Origin: Roseomonas indoligenes
GTDB taxonomy: Bacteria > Pseudomonadota > Alphaproteobacteria > Acetobacterales > Acetobacteraceae
DNA: 64,000 bases
Assembly: GCF_017813365.1 (NCBI RefSeq)
Contig: NZ_JAGIZA010000002.1
Span: 290,394 to 354,393, forward strand
Direction: 5' to 3'
The notes below the pieces were generated by a model that saw nothing but the letters and a program-made list of their open reading frames with translations, was not told where the DNA came from and did no database searches. Positions 8,323 through 17,976 of the stretch are shown piece after piece. The stretch's first letter is position 1, and every line of letters begins with the position of its first letter. Position numbers and translations under genes: made by a program.

Positions 8323-9207
8323 ATGAGCAAGTCCCCCGTCCACGCTTTCGCCGAAGCCTGCCGCGTGACCACGGGCAAGGGCTTCGCCCTGTCCCACTAT
8401 CCCACCGACGACAATGGCGGCCTCGACCTCGGCAAGAAGGACGGGGAGGCGATGCTGGAAGCCACCGTCGCCCGCATCGCGGAGCAGCAGGGGCGCCTTT
8501 ACGCCGATGCCCACTGGTCCGTGCTCTGCATTTTCCAGGCGACCGATACGGCCGGGAAGGACGGGGCCATCAAGCACGTCTTCTCCGGCGTGAACCCGGC
8601 GGGCATGCAGGTGGAGTCCTTCTCCGCCCCCAGCACGCTGGAGCGCTCCCACGGCTTTCTCTGGCGGCACGACGTGGCGCTGCCCCGCCGAGGCCGCATC
8701 GGCGTCCACAACCGCTCCTGGTACGAGGAGGTGCTGGTCCCGCGCGTCCAGCCCGCCATCCTCCAGGGTTCGTCGATCCCCCCGAAGCTGCTCGGCCCGG
8801 AGATCTGGCAGGAGCGGCTGGAGGATATCGCGTCGCATGAGCGCTACCTCTCGCGCCAGGGCATGCTGGTCCTGAAGTTCTTCCTCCATCTCGGTGAGGA
8901 GGAGCAGCGCCAGCGCCTGCTGGCCCGCATCGAGGAGCCCACGAAGAATTGGAAGTTCCAGGCCGGCGACCTCGCCGACCGCTCCCGCTACGCCGACTAC
9001 ATGGCCGCATACGAGGACGCCATCCGCGCCACCGCCGCGCCCCATGCCCCCTGGTTCGTCATCCCCGCGGACCGGAAATGGCTCGCGCGCCTCCTCGTCG
9101 CGGAGGTGGTAGCCTCCGCGATGGAGTCGCTGGACCTGAAGTTCCCAGAGCTCGATTCGGCCGGTGAAGCGGCGCTTCTGCGCGCACGCGACGCACTCGC
9201 AACGTGA
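8323..9207 (+). CDS. ppk2: polyphosphate kinase 2 family protein
   Basis: A 294-aa PPK2 protein that moves phosphate between polyphosphate and nucleotides. The Walker A-like ATDTAGKDGAIKHV lies near residue 70, GVHNRSWYEEVLVPRV near 130 (the family's NRSWY signature) and LVLKFFLHLGEEEQRQRL with EPTKNWKF near 190-205. PPK2 subclasses differ in AMP versus ADP use, and the subclass cannot be fixed by eye. ATG 8323 is preferred over the in-frame GTG at 8296 because it begins where family members begin. Confidence 0.9.
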   Translation: MSKSPVHAFAEACRVTTGKGFALSHYPTDDNGGLDLGKKDGEAMLEATVARIAEQQGRLYADAHWSVLCIFQATDTAGKDGAIKHVFSGVNPAGMQVESFSAPSTLERSHGFLWRHDVALPRRGRIGVHNRSWYEEVLVPRVQPAILQGSSIPPKLLGPEIWQERLEDIASHERYLSRQGMLVLKFFLHLGEEEQRQRLLARIEEPTKNWKFQAGDLADRSRYADYMAAYEDAIRATAAPHAPWFVIPADRKWLARLLVAEVVASAMESLDLKFPELDSAGEAALLRARDALAT

Positions 9208-9386
9208 CCACGCAATCGTGAATCCGCCAACTCCCCTTTCTACAGGCGGAACTTCGGCCAGGCATGCCGGCTCAGGGGCAAGGGTTAACACAACGAAATG
9301 CGCTCGCCCCCGACGTGGCAGCAACCTGGGCGCGCTCCGCTCCTTGGAGCCGTGAAAGCCGGCCACTCCGCGCGCAAAGGGTTCCC

Positions 9387-10145
9387 ATGTCCGACGAGCG
9401 TCTCTCCCGAAGAACCCTTCTATCCGCCACCACGGCGCTGTTCGGCCTGGTGGGCACGGCCGATGCGCGCACGGTCACGGGCCTGCCCTATCTGGGCAAC
9501 GAGGTTTACCCGCCCACCCAGGCGAGGCCGGGCCCATGGCTCTTCTTCACCGCGGATGAGGCCGCGGCGGTGGAGGCGATCGTGGATCGTCTTATCCCGC
9601 CCGACGATCTCAGCCCGGGCGGCAAGGACTCCGGCTGCGCGATCTTCATCGACCGCCAACTCGCCGGCCCCTATGGCCGCAACGAGGGCATGTACATGCA
9701 GGGCCCCTGGTCCACGAGCCCGCTTCCCACCCAAGGTTATCAGAACCAGCTGAACTTCGCGGAGCAGTATCGCCGCGGTCTCGCTGGCCTCGCCGCGCAT
9801 GTCGCCCGCAACTTCGGCAACCGTAAGGTGCAGCAGCTTTCCGCCGAGGAGCTGGATCGCCTCATCACCTCCATGGAGAAGCGCGAGGCGAACACGCCCG
9901 AGTTCAACGGCAGCAACTTCTTCGAGCTGATCTACAACAACACGATGGAAGGCTTTTTCGCCGATCCCATCTACGGCGGGAACAAGGACATGGTCGGCTG
10001 GAGGCTCATCGGTTTTCCGGGGACGCGGTATGACTACCGCGACGTCATCGCTCAGCCGAACCGGCGCTACACCCTGCCGCCCGTCAGCCTGATCGGCCGG
10101 CCCGAATGGGACCGCCCGGCGGCGAGCCAGGGGGCACGCGGCTGA
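9387..10145 (+). CDS. gluconate 2-dehydrogenase-type small (gamma) subunit
   Basis: A 252-aa subunit-3 protein with a twin-arginine signal (LSRRTLLSATTAL at residues 6-18), consistent with folding in the cytoplasm and export together with the FAD subunit. The family's FFTADEAAAVEAIVDRLIPPDD is near residue 52, followed by FIDRQLAGPYG. It starts a three-gene operon with the GMC oxidoreductase (start overlaps this stop, TGATG) and the triheme cytochrome: the usual order of membrane-bound gluconate, 2-ketogluconate or sorbitol dehydrogenases. The sugar substrate cannot be read from sequence. Confidence 0.88.
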   Translation: MSDERLSRRTLLSATTALFGLVGTADARTVTGLPYLGNEVYPPTQARPGPWLFFTADEAAAVEAIVDRLIPPDDLSPGGKDSGCAIFIDRQLAGPYGRNEGMYMQGPWSTSPLPTQGYQNQLNFAEQYRRGLAGLAAHVARNFGNRKVQQLSAEELDRLITSMEKREANTPEFNGSNFFELIYNNTMEGFFADPIYGGNKDMVGWRLIGFPGTRYDYRDVIAQPNRRYTLPPVSLIGRPEWDRPAASQGARG

Positions 10146-11914
10146 TGCGCCGTCTTCCCCGCAAGGACGCCGTCATCATCGGCCTCGGCTGGACCGGCGC
10201 CATCATGGGCTACGAGCTCTGCCAGGCCGGCCTGCAGGTCGTGGCGCTGGAGCGCGGCCCGTGGCGCGACACGGCGAGTGACTTCAACATCGGCACGGCG
10301 CCCGACGAGCTGCGCTACGGCATCCGCGGCGAGCTCTTCGTCAACAACTCGCAGGACACCGTGACGGCGCGGAACACCCTGGACCAGGTGGCGCTGCCCA
10401 TCCGCAAATGGGGCAGCTTCCTGCCGGGCAACGGCGTGGGCGGTGCCGGCGTGCACTGGAACGGCCACACCTGGCGCTTCCTGCCGAGCGACTTTAACAT
10501 CCGCAGCCACTACCTGGAGCGCTACGGCGAGGGGATCTTCCCCGAGAACCACATGATCCAGGACTGGGGCGTCAGCTACGATGAGCTGGAGCCTTACTAC
10601 GACAAGTTCGAATACCTCGCCGGCATCTCCGGCCAAGCCGGCAACATCAAGGGCCAGATCCAGCCCGGTGGGAACCCTTTCGAGGGCTGGCGCAGCCGCG
10701 CCTACCCCACGCCGCCGCTGAAGGGCCAGCACGCGCAGGACATCTTCACCAAGGCCGCGACCGAACTGGGCTTCAAGCCCTTCCCGCTGCCCTCGGCCAA
10801 TATGTCTCAGGCCTATACCAACCCGCTTGGCGTCACCCTCGCGCCCTGCTCCTACTGCGGCTTCTGCGAGCGCTTCGGCTGCGCGAACTACTCCAAGTCC
10901 TCGCCGCAGACGACGATCCTGCCCGTGCTCATGCGCCATCCCGGCTTCGAGGCGCGCGTCCAGTGCGAGGTCGTGCGCGTCCTCAAGAGTGCGGACGGCA
11001 AGACCGCAACCGGCGTCGTCTATGTCGATGCCCAGGGCGAGGAGTACGAGCAGCCGGCCGACCTCGTCATCATGGCGGCCTACCAGCTCTGGAACGTGCG
11101 GCTGATGCTCTATTCCGGCATCGGCAAGCCCTATGACCCGAGTTCGGGGGAGGGTGTGGTGGGCAAGAACTACGCCTATCAGGCCAATTCCGCGGTGAAC
11201 GGCTTCTTCGACAACACCCACGCCTTCAATCACTGGGCAGGCGCCGGCTCGCTCGGCACCACGGCGGATGAGTACAACGGCGACAACTTCGACCACGGCG
11301 GCCTGAACTTCGTCGGCGGCGCGAATATCAACTGCACCAGCTTCCACGCCCGCGCAATCTCCGCGCGACCCGTGCCTCCCGGCACGCCGCGCTGGGGCAG
11401 CGCCTGGAAGAAGGCGACGCGGGACAACTACAACATCACCGCCAATGTCGGCAGCCAGGGCAGCGTCATGTCCTTCCGGGACAACTACCTGGACCTGGAC
11501 CCGACCTATAAGGACCGGCTCGGCCGGCCGCTGCTCCGCATGACCTTCGACTTCAAGCCGAACGAGGAGCGCATGTCCGCCTACGTCACCGAGAAGATGG
11601 TGCCGATCATGCGGGCCATGGGCGCCAAGCAGATCGTGGCGACACCGAAGAAGGGTCCCTGGAACGTCGTGCCCTACCAGACCACCCACAACACCGGCGG
11701 CGCGGTCATGGGCGACAATCCCCGCACCTCGGCTATCAACAAGTACCTGCAGGTCTGGGACATGCCGAACGTCTTCGTCCTCGGCGCCTCCGCCTTCCCG
11801 CAGAACGCCGGCTACAACCCGACGGGCACGGTCGGCGCGCTCACCTATCACGCGGCCGATGCCATCATTAACCAGTACCTGAAGAACCCCGGTCAGCCGC
11901 TGGTGCAGGCCTAA
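10145..11914 (+). CDS. GMC oxidoreductase, FAD subunit of gluconate-type dehydrogenase
   Basis: A 589-aa flavoprotein. The FAD-binding motif AVIIGLGWTGAIMGYEL is at residues 9-25, GGAGVHWNGHTWRFLPSDF near 100, and the C-terminal QTTHNTGGAVMGDN plus YNPTGTVGALTYHAAD supply the catalytic His/Asn region. A Cys-rich stretch, CSYCGFCERFGC near residue 235, corresponds to the region that in some FAD glucose dehydrogenases binds a [3Fe-4S] cluster for electron transfer to the cytochrome. It has no signal of its own and probably rides the Tat signal of the small subunit. Start and stop each overlap the neighbouring genes by one base. Confidence 0.92.
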   Translation: MRRLPRKDAVIIGLGWTGAIMGYELCQAGLQVVALERGPWRDTASDFNIGTAPDELRYGIRGELFVNNSQDTVTARNTLDQVALPIRKWGSFLPGNGVGGAGVHWNGHTWRFLPSDFNIRSHYLERYGEGIFPENHMIQDWGVSYDELEPYYDKFEYLAGISGQAGNIKGQIQPGGNPFEGWRSRAYPTPPLKGQHAQDIFTKAATELGFKPFPLPSANMSQAYTNPLGVTLAPCSYCGFCERFGCANYSKSSPQTTILPVLMRHPGFEARVQCEVVRVLKSADGKTATGVVYVDAQGEEYEQPADLVIMAAYQLWNVRLMLYSGIGKPYDPSSGEGVVGKNYAYQANSAVNGFFDNTHAFNHWAGAGSLGTTADEYNGDNFDHGGLNFVGGANINCTSFHARAISARPVPPGTPRWGSAWKKATRDNYNITANVGSQGSVMSFRDNYLDLDPTYKDRLGRPLLRMTFDFKPNEERMSAYVTEKMVPIMRAMGAKQIVATPKKGPWNVVPYQTTHNTGGAVMGDNPRTSAINKYLQVWDMPNVFVLGASAFPQNAGYNPTGTVGALTYHAADAIINQYLKNPGQPLVQA

Positions 11915-13182
11915 TGCGCGCCCCGTCCCTCAAGGCCGGCCTCCTCGCGGCGGCGACCGGCCTCGCCGCCCTCACCCTCGGCCCTGCGCCGGAGGCGGCG
12001 CCCGATAACTTCGATGCCGTCGAGCGCGGTCGCTACCTCGTCATCCTCGGCGACTGCGTGGCCTGTCATATGAACCCGAACGGGAACCATGATGGATCGC
12101 AGGGCTTCGTCGGTGGCCGCCCGATCGAGACGCCCTTCGGCCTGATCGCCACCCCCAACATCACCCCGGACCGCGGGACGGGCATCGGCACCTGGAGCGC
12201 GGACGAGTTCTACCGCGCCATGCACGAGGGCATCCGCCCCGGCGGCGCGCGCCTCTACCCCGCCTTCCCCTATACCTATTTCACGAAGATGACCCGCGGG
12301 GACGTGGACTCGATCTACGCCTACCTGAACACGCTGGAGCCGGTCCACAACCCGGTGGACCGCAACACGCTGCCCTTCCCCTTCAACATCCGCGCCTCCA
12401 TGCTCGCCTGGAACGCGATGTTCTTCGAGCCCGGCGAGTTCCGCCCGGACCCCAACCGCTCGCCCGAGTGGAATCGCGGCGCCTATATCGTGGAAGGCCC
12501 TGCCCATTGCGGCGCCTGCCATACGCCGAAGAACATGCTGGGCGGCGACCGCAACAGCGAGCACTTCGCCGGCGGCCCGCTGCAAGGCTGGTTCGCCGCC
12601 AGCATCACCAACGACCAGCGCCTCGGGCTCGGCAGCTGGAGCATCGACGAGATTGTCGAGTACCTGAAGACTGGCCGCAACGCCCGCAGCGCCGCCTCCG
12701 GCCCGATGGCAGAGGTGGTGGAGTACTCCACCGGGCTGATGACGGATGCCGATCTGCGCGCCATCGCCGTCTACCTGAAGGAACCGCCCCAGCCGGCCCC
12801 CGCATCGCCCGCCCGCACCCCGGTCGCCGCCACCGACGACCGGATGAAGATCGGCGAGGCCATCTACACGGACCGCTGCATGGCCTGCCACACCGGCGGC
12901 GGGCAGGGGGTGCCGAACATGTTCCCCCGCCTCGCCGGCAGTCAGGTGGTGCAGCAGGAGGGCAGCGAGACGGTGCTGCGTGTGGTGATGCAGGGCGTTC
13001 GCGCCGCCTACACGCCGCACGCTCCCACCTCGCCCGCGATGCCCGCCTTCGCCTGGCGCCTGAACGACGACCAGGTGGCGGCGGTGACGACCTATATCCG
13101 CAACGCCTGGGGCAACGCGGCCCCGGCCGTGTCCCCGGGGGACGCGGCGCATATGCGGCGCCTGCTCGAGGATAGGCCCTAA
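11914..13182 (+). CDS. triheme cytochrome c subunit of gluconate-type dehydrogenase
   Basis: A 422-aa periplasmic cytochrome with a signal peptide (LLAAATGLAALTLG) and three CxxCH heme sites: CVACH near residue 48, CGACH near 197 and CMACH near 322. Distal Met candidates lie in the segments after each site. The third domain ends SPAMPAFAWRLNDDQVAAVTTYIRNAWG, typical of alcohol/gluconate dehydrogenase cytochromes that pass electrons to ubiquinone. The ATG overlaps the GMC stop (TAATG). A stem-loop follows at 13193-13232. Confidence 0.92.
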   Translation: MRAPSLKAGLLAAATGLAALTLGPAPEAAPDNFDAVERGRYLVILGDCVACHMNPNGNHDGSQGFVGGRPIETPFGLIATPNITPDRGTGIGTWSADEFYRAMHEGIRPGGARLYPAFPYTYFTKMTRGDVDSIYAYLNTLEPVHNPVDRNTLPFPFNIRASMLAWNAMFFEPGEFRPDPNRSPEWNRGAYIVEGPAHCGACHTPKNMLGGDRNSEHFAGGPLQGWFAASITNDQRLGLGSWSIDEIVEYLKTGRNARSAASGPMAEVVEYSTGLMTDADLRAIAVYLKEPPQPAPASPARTPVAATDDRMKIGEAIYTDRCMACHTGGGQGVPNMFPRLAGSQVVQQEGSETVLRVVMQGVRAAYTPHAPTSPAMPAFAWRLNDDQVAAVTTYIRNAWGNAAPAVSPGDAAHMRRLLEDRP

Positions 13183-13192
13183 GGCCATTTCC

Positions 13193-13232
13193 GGGAGCGC
13201 AACACGGCGGCGCCGCGCCGCGTTGCGCTCCC
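13193..13232 (+). promoter_or_regulatory. stem-loop between cytochrome gene and hydrolase start codon
   Basis: GGGAGCGCAAC pairs perfectly with GTTGCGCTCCC (11 bp), with more pairing inside after one mismatch. It ends one base before the ATG of the next gene and has no T-run. It occupies the place where a ribosome binding site would be, so it may end the dehydrogenase transcript, limit translation of the next gene, or both. Confidence 0.6.
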
Positions 13233-13233
13233 G

Positions 13234-14082
13234 ATGATCTCACGCCGCCTTCTCCTCGCCGCTGCCCTCCCGGTGGCCGGCTGCTCCGCCCTCGACCTCG
13301 CCAATAACCTGACCCCGGGGGGCGGCACGGCCCTCCAGGCCGGCATCCCCTACGGGCCGGGCGAGCGGGGCCGCTACGACCTCTACACGCCGGAGGGTGC
13401 GGGACCGGAGGCGCCGCTGATTGTCTTCTTCTACGGTGGCGGATGGACCTCCGGCTCGCGCGGGGACTACGGCTTCGTCGCACGCCCGCTCGCCTCGCTC
13501 GGCGCCCTGGTCGCCGTGCCGGATTACCGCCTCTTCCCCGAGACCCGCTGGCCCGGTTTCGTCGAGGACGGGGCGGCCGCCGTGAAAGCGGCCCTTCTAG
13601 GCCCCGGTGCCGGCCGCAGGGTTATCCTCATGGGGCATTCCGCGGGAGCCTTCATCGCCCTGGCCCTGGCGCTGGATCCGCGCTGGCTCGGCCCCGCGCG
13701 CGACGGTCTGGCGGGCGCCATCGGCTTGGCCGGGCCTTATGAGTTCGGGCCGGAGGACGATCCGAAGGGAATCTTCGCCGCAGCGCCCAATGCCCGCGCC
13801 AGGGCCACCCCGGAGCCGCCGGAGCTTATGGCCGGCGCCCCGCCGCTCCTGCTGCTCCAGGGAGAGGCCGACGAGACCGTGCGCCCGGCCCAGGCCACGC
13901 GGCTCTCGGCCCTGGCCCGGGCGCAGGGGATTACGGTCGAAGCCCATCTCTACCCGGGCCTCGGACATATCGGGATCGTCGCCGCCCTGGCCAGCCCGGT
14001 TCGGACGCTGGGACTGGAAGGGGCGCCGGTGCTGAAGGATGTCGGGCAATGGCTGGCACGGCTTCCGCCACGCCGGCCCTGA
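13234..14082 (+). CDS. alpha/beta hydrolase lipoprotein, carboxylesterase-like
   Basis: A 282-aa hydrolase with lipoprotein signal MISRRLLLAAALPVAGCS (lipobox VAGC, residue 17). The fold is clear: oxyanion region FFYGGGWTSGSRGDYGF near residue 70, PDYRLFPE, nucleophile elbow GHSAGAF (Ser ~136), acid in LQGEADETV and His in LYPGLGHIG. This resembles esterases of the BD-FAE type. A lipid-anchored esterase next to a periplasmic sugar dehydrogenase might open lactones, but that is a guess. There is no visible ribosome binding site; a stem-loop touches the start codon. Confidence 0.82.
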   Translation: MISRRLLLAAALPVAGCSALDLANNLTPGGGTALQAGIPYGPGERGRYDLYTPEGAGPEAPLIVFFYGGGWTSGSRGDYGFVARPLASLGALVAVPDYRLFPETRWPGFVEDGAAAVKAALLGPGAGRRVILMGHSAGAFIALALALDPRWLGPARDGLAGAIGLAGPYEFGPEDDPKGIFAAAPNARARATPEPPELMAGAPPLLLLQGEADETVRPAQATRLSALARAQGITVEAHLYPGLGHIGIVAALASPVRTLGLEGAPVLKDVGQWLARLPPRRP

Positions 14083-14133
14083 CTGCGTCCAGCCAACCGG
14101 GACCTCGTCCAACCCAGGCAATCCACGTCTCCC

Positions 14134-14169
14134 AATCCAGCCGGGATGGGCAAGGGGCCATTCTGGATT
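14134..14169. terminator. stem-loop between convergent genes
   Basis: AATCCAG at 14134-14140 pairs with CTGGATT at 14163-14169, with an inner ATGG/CCAT pairing. It lies between the hydrolase (+) and the small membrane protein (-), overlapping the latter's stop codon, and could end transcription from either side. No T-run, so the call is tentative. Confidence 0.4.
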
Positions 14170-14662
14170 AAACAGATTCGACGCGGATGTCCTTCGGATT
14201 GGGCCAACCCACCTCCGGCCGAATCGTCAGCCGGCCGACACCCTTCCGCATGGGCGCGATCATCAGGGGGTCTTCGTCCGGATGCTCGAGCATCCAGCTA
14301 TGGATGGCGACCAGCGCCTCCATCCGGCTCTCCCCGTTGATGGCATAGACGCCATCACCGTGGGCAAACTGGGCGATCGGCTGGCCGGGCACTCCGTAGG
14401 CGCCATCCAGCCGGTCCCAGCCCGGATTGGCCGCCATGCGCGGCAGGGCGACCTGCTCCAGCAAAGCCATGAAGTCGGGGTGGATGCGGCGCAAGCTGCT
14501 CTCGCCCGCCTCTGCACCCTCCTCGTCCTCGCCGCCAAACTCGTCCAGCGCCGAGGACCTCTTCAAGGAGCGCTTCTGCGCATAACGCAGAAGCGCTCCG
14601 AGCATCAGGAACGCGACCATAATAGGGCCCGCGATCGACATCAGTGATTGTAAGCGGCCCAT
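14168..14662 (-). CDS. small membrane-anchored protein of unknown function
   Basis: A 164-aa protein with one N-terminal transmembrane segment (SIAGPIMVAFLMLGALLRY, residues 9-27), a basic stop (QKRSLKRS), an acidic patch (GGEDEEGAE) and a soluble C-terminal part with WDRLDGAYGVPG and GVYAINGESRMEALVAIHSW. No family recognised. A good ribosome binding site (GAGGAGAGGG) precedes the ATG, which supports expression. It sits 29 bases after clpA in the same direction and may be its last operon member. Confidence 0.6.
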   Translation of the reverse strand: MGRLQSLMSIAGPIMVAFLMLGALLRYAQKRSLKRSSALDEFGGEDEEGAEAGESSLRRIHPDFMALLEQVALPRMAANPGWDRLDGAYGVPGQPIAQFAHGDGVYAINGESRMEALVAIHSWMLEHPDEDPLMIAPMRKGVGRLTIRPEVGWPNPKDIRVESV

Positions 14663-14691
14663 ACCCTCTCCTCAGCGATGCCAGGCCGAGT

Positions 14692-17085
14692 TTAGCCCGC
14701 CGCTTCGGGCTCCCGTTCCGCCTCGCCGTCGCCGTCGTTCCCGCCGCCGTCCTGCCCGTGACGGCCCTCTTCGGGCTTGGGCAGGGCCGGCGGGGGCGCC
14801 TCGGCCACGTCGAAGGTCAGCGACCCGTCCTTCAGGCCGACCTTCACCGCGCCACCCTTCACCAGCTTGCCGAAGAGCAGCTCCTCGGCCAGCGGCTTCT
14901 TGATGTACTCCTGGATCACGCGGGCCAGGGGCCGCGCGCCATAGAGCCGGTCGTAGCCCTTCTCGGCCAGCCACTCCTTGGCGGCCGAGGACAGCTCGAT
15001 CGTCACGTTCCGGTCCGCGAGCTGGGCCTCCAGCTGCATCACGAACTTCTCGACCACGCTGCCGACGATCTCCTGAGAGAGGCCGGCGAAGGGAACGATG
15101 GCGTCCAGGCGGTTGCGGAACTCCGGCGTGAACATCCGGTTGATCGCCTCCGTGTCCTCGCCGACCCGGACGGCACTGCCGAAGCCGATGGCGGGCTTCG
15201 CCATGTCGGCCGCACCGGCATTCGTCGTCATGATCAGGATGACGTTGCGGAAATCGACCGTCTTGCCGTTGTGGTCCGTCAGCTTCCCGTGGTCCATCAC
15301 CTGCAACAGGATGTTGTAGAGATCCTGGTGCGCCTTCTCGATCTCGTCGAGCAGGAGCACGGCGTGCGGGTGCTGGTCGATGCTGTCCGTCAGCAACCCG
15401 CCCTGGTCGAAGCCCACATAGCCCGGGGGCGCGCCGATGAGCCGGCTGATGCTGTGCCGCTCCATGTACTCGGACATGTCGAAGCGGATCAGCTCGATGC
15501 CGAGCGTCTTGGCGAGCTGCTTGGCCACCTCCGTCTTGCCGACGCCCGTGGGGCCGGAGAACAGGTAGTTGCCGATCGGCTTCTCGGGGTCGCGCAGCCC
15601 GGCCCGGGCCAGCTTGATCGCGGCCGAGAGGGCCTCGATCGCCTGGTCCTGGCCGAAGACCATGGACTTCAGGTCGCGCTCCAGGCTCTTGAGCGTCTCC
15701 TTGTCGTCCGTGGACACGCTCTTGGGTGGGATCCGCGCGATCTTCGCGACGATGTTCTCCACATCCTGGAGCGTGACGGTCTTCTTCCGCTTGCCCTCGG
15801 GCAGCAGCATGCGGGAGGCGCCGACCTCGTCGATCACGTCGATCGCCTTGTCCGGCAGCTTCCGGTCGTGGATGTACTTCGCCGAGAGCTCCACCGCCGC
15901 GCGGATGGCCTCCGGCGTGTACTTCACCTTGTGGTGCTTCTCGTAGTTGACCTTCAGGCCCTGCAGGATCTTCACCGCGTCCTCGACCGACGGCTCGTTC
16001 ACGTCAATCTTCTGGAAGCGACGGACCAGCGCGCGGTCCTTCTCGAAGTGCTGCCGGTACTCCTTGTAGGTGGTGGAGCCGATGCAGCGCAGCGTGCCCT
16101 GGGCCAGGGCCGGCTTAAGCAGGTTGGAAGCGTCCATCGCGCCGCCGCTCGTCGCGCCGGCACCGATCACCGTGTGGATCTCGTCGATGAACAGGATGGC
16201 GCCGGGCTGCTGCTCCAGCTCGTTCACCACCGCCTTCAGCCGCTCCTCGAAGTCACCGCGGTAGCGGGTGCCAGCCAGAAGCGAGCCCATGTCCAGCGCG
16301 TAGATGGTGGACTTGAGCAGGACCTCCGGCACGTCCTCCTCGATGATCCGCTTCGCCAGGCCCTCGGCGATGGCGGTTTTGCCCACGCCCGGGTCACCCA
16401 CATAGAGCGGGTTGTTCTTCGTCCGGCGGCAGAGGATCTGGATTGTGCGGTCGATCTCCTCCGCACGCCCGATCAGCGGGTCGATCTTGCCCTGGCCAGC
16501 CTTCTTGTTGAGGTTGACGCAGTAGTTCGACAGCGCATCGCCGCCGCGCTTGGCGCCGCCCTCGCGCCGCTCCTCGTTGCCGCGGCCCTCACCCTCGCCG
16601 TCGCCATCCTTGCCCGCATTGCCCTGCACGGGGCGGGTGGTGCTGCGGCCCGGGGCCTTGGCAATGCCGTGGGAGATGAAGTTCACCGCGTCCAGCCGCG
16701 TCATGTCCTGCAGCTGCAGGAAGTAGACGGCATGGCTCTCGCGCTCGGAGAACAGGGCGACAAGCACGTTGGCGCCCGTCACCTCGTCCCGGCCGGAGGA
16801 CTGGACATGGATGGCAGCGCGCTGGACCACGCGCTGGAAGCCGGCGGTCGGCTTCGGGTCGCCCCCACGGTCGGTCACCAGCCCCGCCAGGTCCTTGTCC
16901 AGGAACTCGGCTAGGTCGCGCTTCAGCTTGTCGACATCCACGCCGCAGGCGCGGAGCACGGTCGTCGCGTCCGTGTCCTCGGCGAGGCTCAGCAGCAGGT
17001 GCTCGAGGGTCGCGTACTCGTGGCGGCGTTCGCTCGCCAGTCCGAGGGCGCGGTGGAGCGTCTGTTCAAGGTTACGGGACAGCAT
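14692..17085 (-). CDS. clpA: ATP-dependent Clp protease ATP-binding subunit ClpA
   Basis: A 797-aa AAA+ unfoldase that feeds substrates to ClpP. The Clp-N double repeat covers residues 1-145 ([25 protein letters not shown]). The first AAA module has [15 protein letters not shown] and [13 protein letters not shown]; the second has [36 protein letters not shown] and [12 protein letters not shown] Gly/Glu/Arg-rich linker near 150-190 and a ~40-residue charged Pro/Gly tail are longer than in E. coli ClpA. SD AGGGGAGC precedes the ATG. clpS lies 186 bases upstream in the same direction. Confidence 0.96.
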   Translation of the reverse strand: MLSRNLEQTLHRALGLASERRHEYATLEHLLLSLAEDTDATTVLRACGVDVDKLKRDLAEFLDKDLAGLVTDRGGDPKPTAGFQRVVQRAAIHVQSSGRDEVTGANVLVALFSERESHAVYFLQLQDMTRLDAVNFISHGIAKAPGRSTTRPVQGNAGKDGDGEGEGRGNEERREGGAKRGGDALSNYCVNLNKKAGQGKIDPLIGRAEEIDRTIQILCRRTKNNPLYVGDPGVGKTAIAEGLAKRIIEEDVPEVLLKSTIYALDMGSLLAGTRYRGDFEERLKAVVNELEQQPGAILFIDEIHTVIGAGATSGGAMDASNLLKPALAQGTLRCIGSTTYKEYRQHFEKDRALVRRFQKIDVNEPSVEDAVKILQGLKVNYEKHHKVKYTPEAIRAAVELSAKYIHDRKLPDKAIDVIDEVGASRMLLPEGKRKKTVTLQDVENIVAKIARIPPKSVSTDDKETLKSLERDLKSMVFGQDQAIEALSAAIKLARAGLRDPEKPIGNYLFSGPTGVGKTEVAKQLAKTLGIELIRFDMSEYMERHSISRLIGAPPGYVGFDQGGLLTDSIDQHPHAVLLLDEIEKAHQDLYNILLQVMDHGKLTDHNGKTVDFRNVILIMTTNAGAADMAKPAIGFGSAVRVGEDTEAINRMFTPEFRNRLDAIVPFAGLSQEIVGSVVEKFVMQLEAQLADRNVTIELSSAAKEWLAEKGYDRLYGARPLARVIQEYIKKPLAEELLFGKLVKGGAVKVGLKDGSLTFDVAEAPPPALPKPEEGRHGQDGGGNDGDGEAEREPEAAG

Positions 17086-17271
17086 AATCGACGCTCCCCT
17101 GTGTCAACGGCCGCCGGGATCTCCCGCAGGGCGTCCCCCTGGACGCGAAGCTTGAGGCGACCGCAACTTTCAGTCTCTCAGTCATATTGTGACCCATTCC
17201 CCGAACGCCGAGGGGAGAGGTCGGTTACGCCTTGTTTCACCGGAGGGTCATTCTCTTCCACGCCCCCCGAC

Positions 17272-17703
17272 TCAGTCCTTCTCGATGGTGCACTGGAGAG
17301 GGTGCTGGTTTTGCCTCGCCAGGTCCATCACCTGCGTCACCTTCGTCTCGGCGACCTCGTAGGTGAAGACCCCGCAGACGCCCACGCCACGCCGGTGGAC
17401 GTGCAGCATGATCTGGGTCGCCTGGTCCCGGTTCTTCTGGAAGAAGCGCTCCAGCACGTGAACGACGAACTCCATCGGCGTGTAGTCGTCGTTCAGCATG
17501 AGGACCTTGTACATGGTCGGCTTGCGCGTCCGCGGGCGCGCCTTGACCACCACCCCCGTATTCGGCCCGCCATCCCCGGTCCCGCCATCGCCCGGCGGGG
17601 TATTGGGCCCGGTTGGGGTATTGCCCCGGTCCGGGCCTCCCTTGCCGGGATCCTCGGGGTTACTGCCCGGGCCGCAGCTCGGGCGCATGTCCTGCTCTGT
17701 CAT
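17272..17703 (-). CDS. clpS: ClpS, adaptor for ClpA and N-degron substrates
   Basis: A 143-aa adaptor. The conserved core (residues ~52-143) contains [20 protein letters not shown], the [22 protein letters not shown] segment and [11 protein letters not shown], with the Asn-Asp and His residues that hold the N-terminal amino group of substrates. The first ~50 residues are a Gly/Pro/Asn-rich, probably disordered extension longer than in most ClpS proteins; since this region is what enters the ClpA channel, its length could matter. ClpS acts at the ClpA N-domain, in keeping with the gene order clpS-clpA. Confidence 0.93.
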   Translation of the reverse strand: MTEQDMRPSCGPGSNPEDPGKGGPDRGNTPTGPNTPPGDGGTGDGGPNTGVVVKARPRTRKPTMYKVLMLNDDYTPMEFVVHVLERFFQKNRDQATQIMLHVHRRGVGVCGVFTYEVAETKVTQVMDLARQNQHPLQCTIEKD

Positions 17704-17880
17704 CGCCCCGCCATGCTCTCACGGATTGCCGGCTTGCCAAAGGCCACCGTCTCTCCCGCACCTGATATCCGGACTGAGGATATGGATCGCGCCGCGTGAG
17801 GTGAAGCCTCTCGACGCAACCGCGATATGGGGGCGCCTGCCGCCGGGCGCCAGGGCCGGGCAGGGGCAGCCCTGGAATGC

Positions 17881-17928
17881 AAAAAAGCCCCGGCCCCCAG
17901 CCCCCTGGTGGGGCGGGTGGCCGGGGCC
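17881..17928 (-). terminator. rho-independent terminator of the phasin gene
   Basis: Read on the minus strand, GCCCCGGCC and GGCCGGGGC form a 9-bp GC stem followed directly by TTTTTT (17886-17881). It lies 49 bases past the phasin stop. A second hairpin (GGCCGGTGG/CCACCGGCC, about 17941-17966) sits between it and the stop codon. Confidence 0.85.
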
Positions 17929-17976
17929 TTCGGATCGCCGGGCCGGTGGAGCATGCCCCACCGGCCCAAAAGCGGT

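Noticed and set aside
14644-16914. 756-codon open frame opposite clpA
   Set aside because: It mirrors clpA codons in GC-rich DNA, is rich in His/Asp/Leu/Val, and has no family motif; clpA on the other strand is certain.
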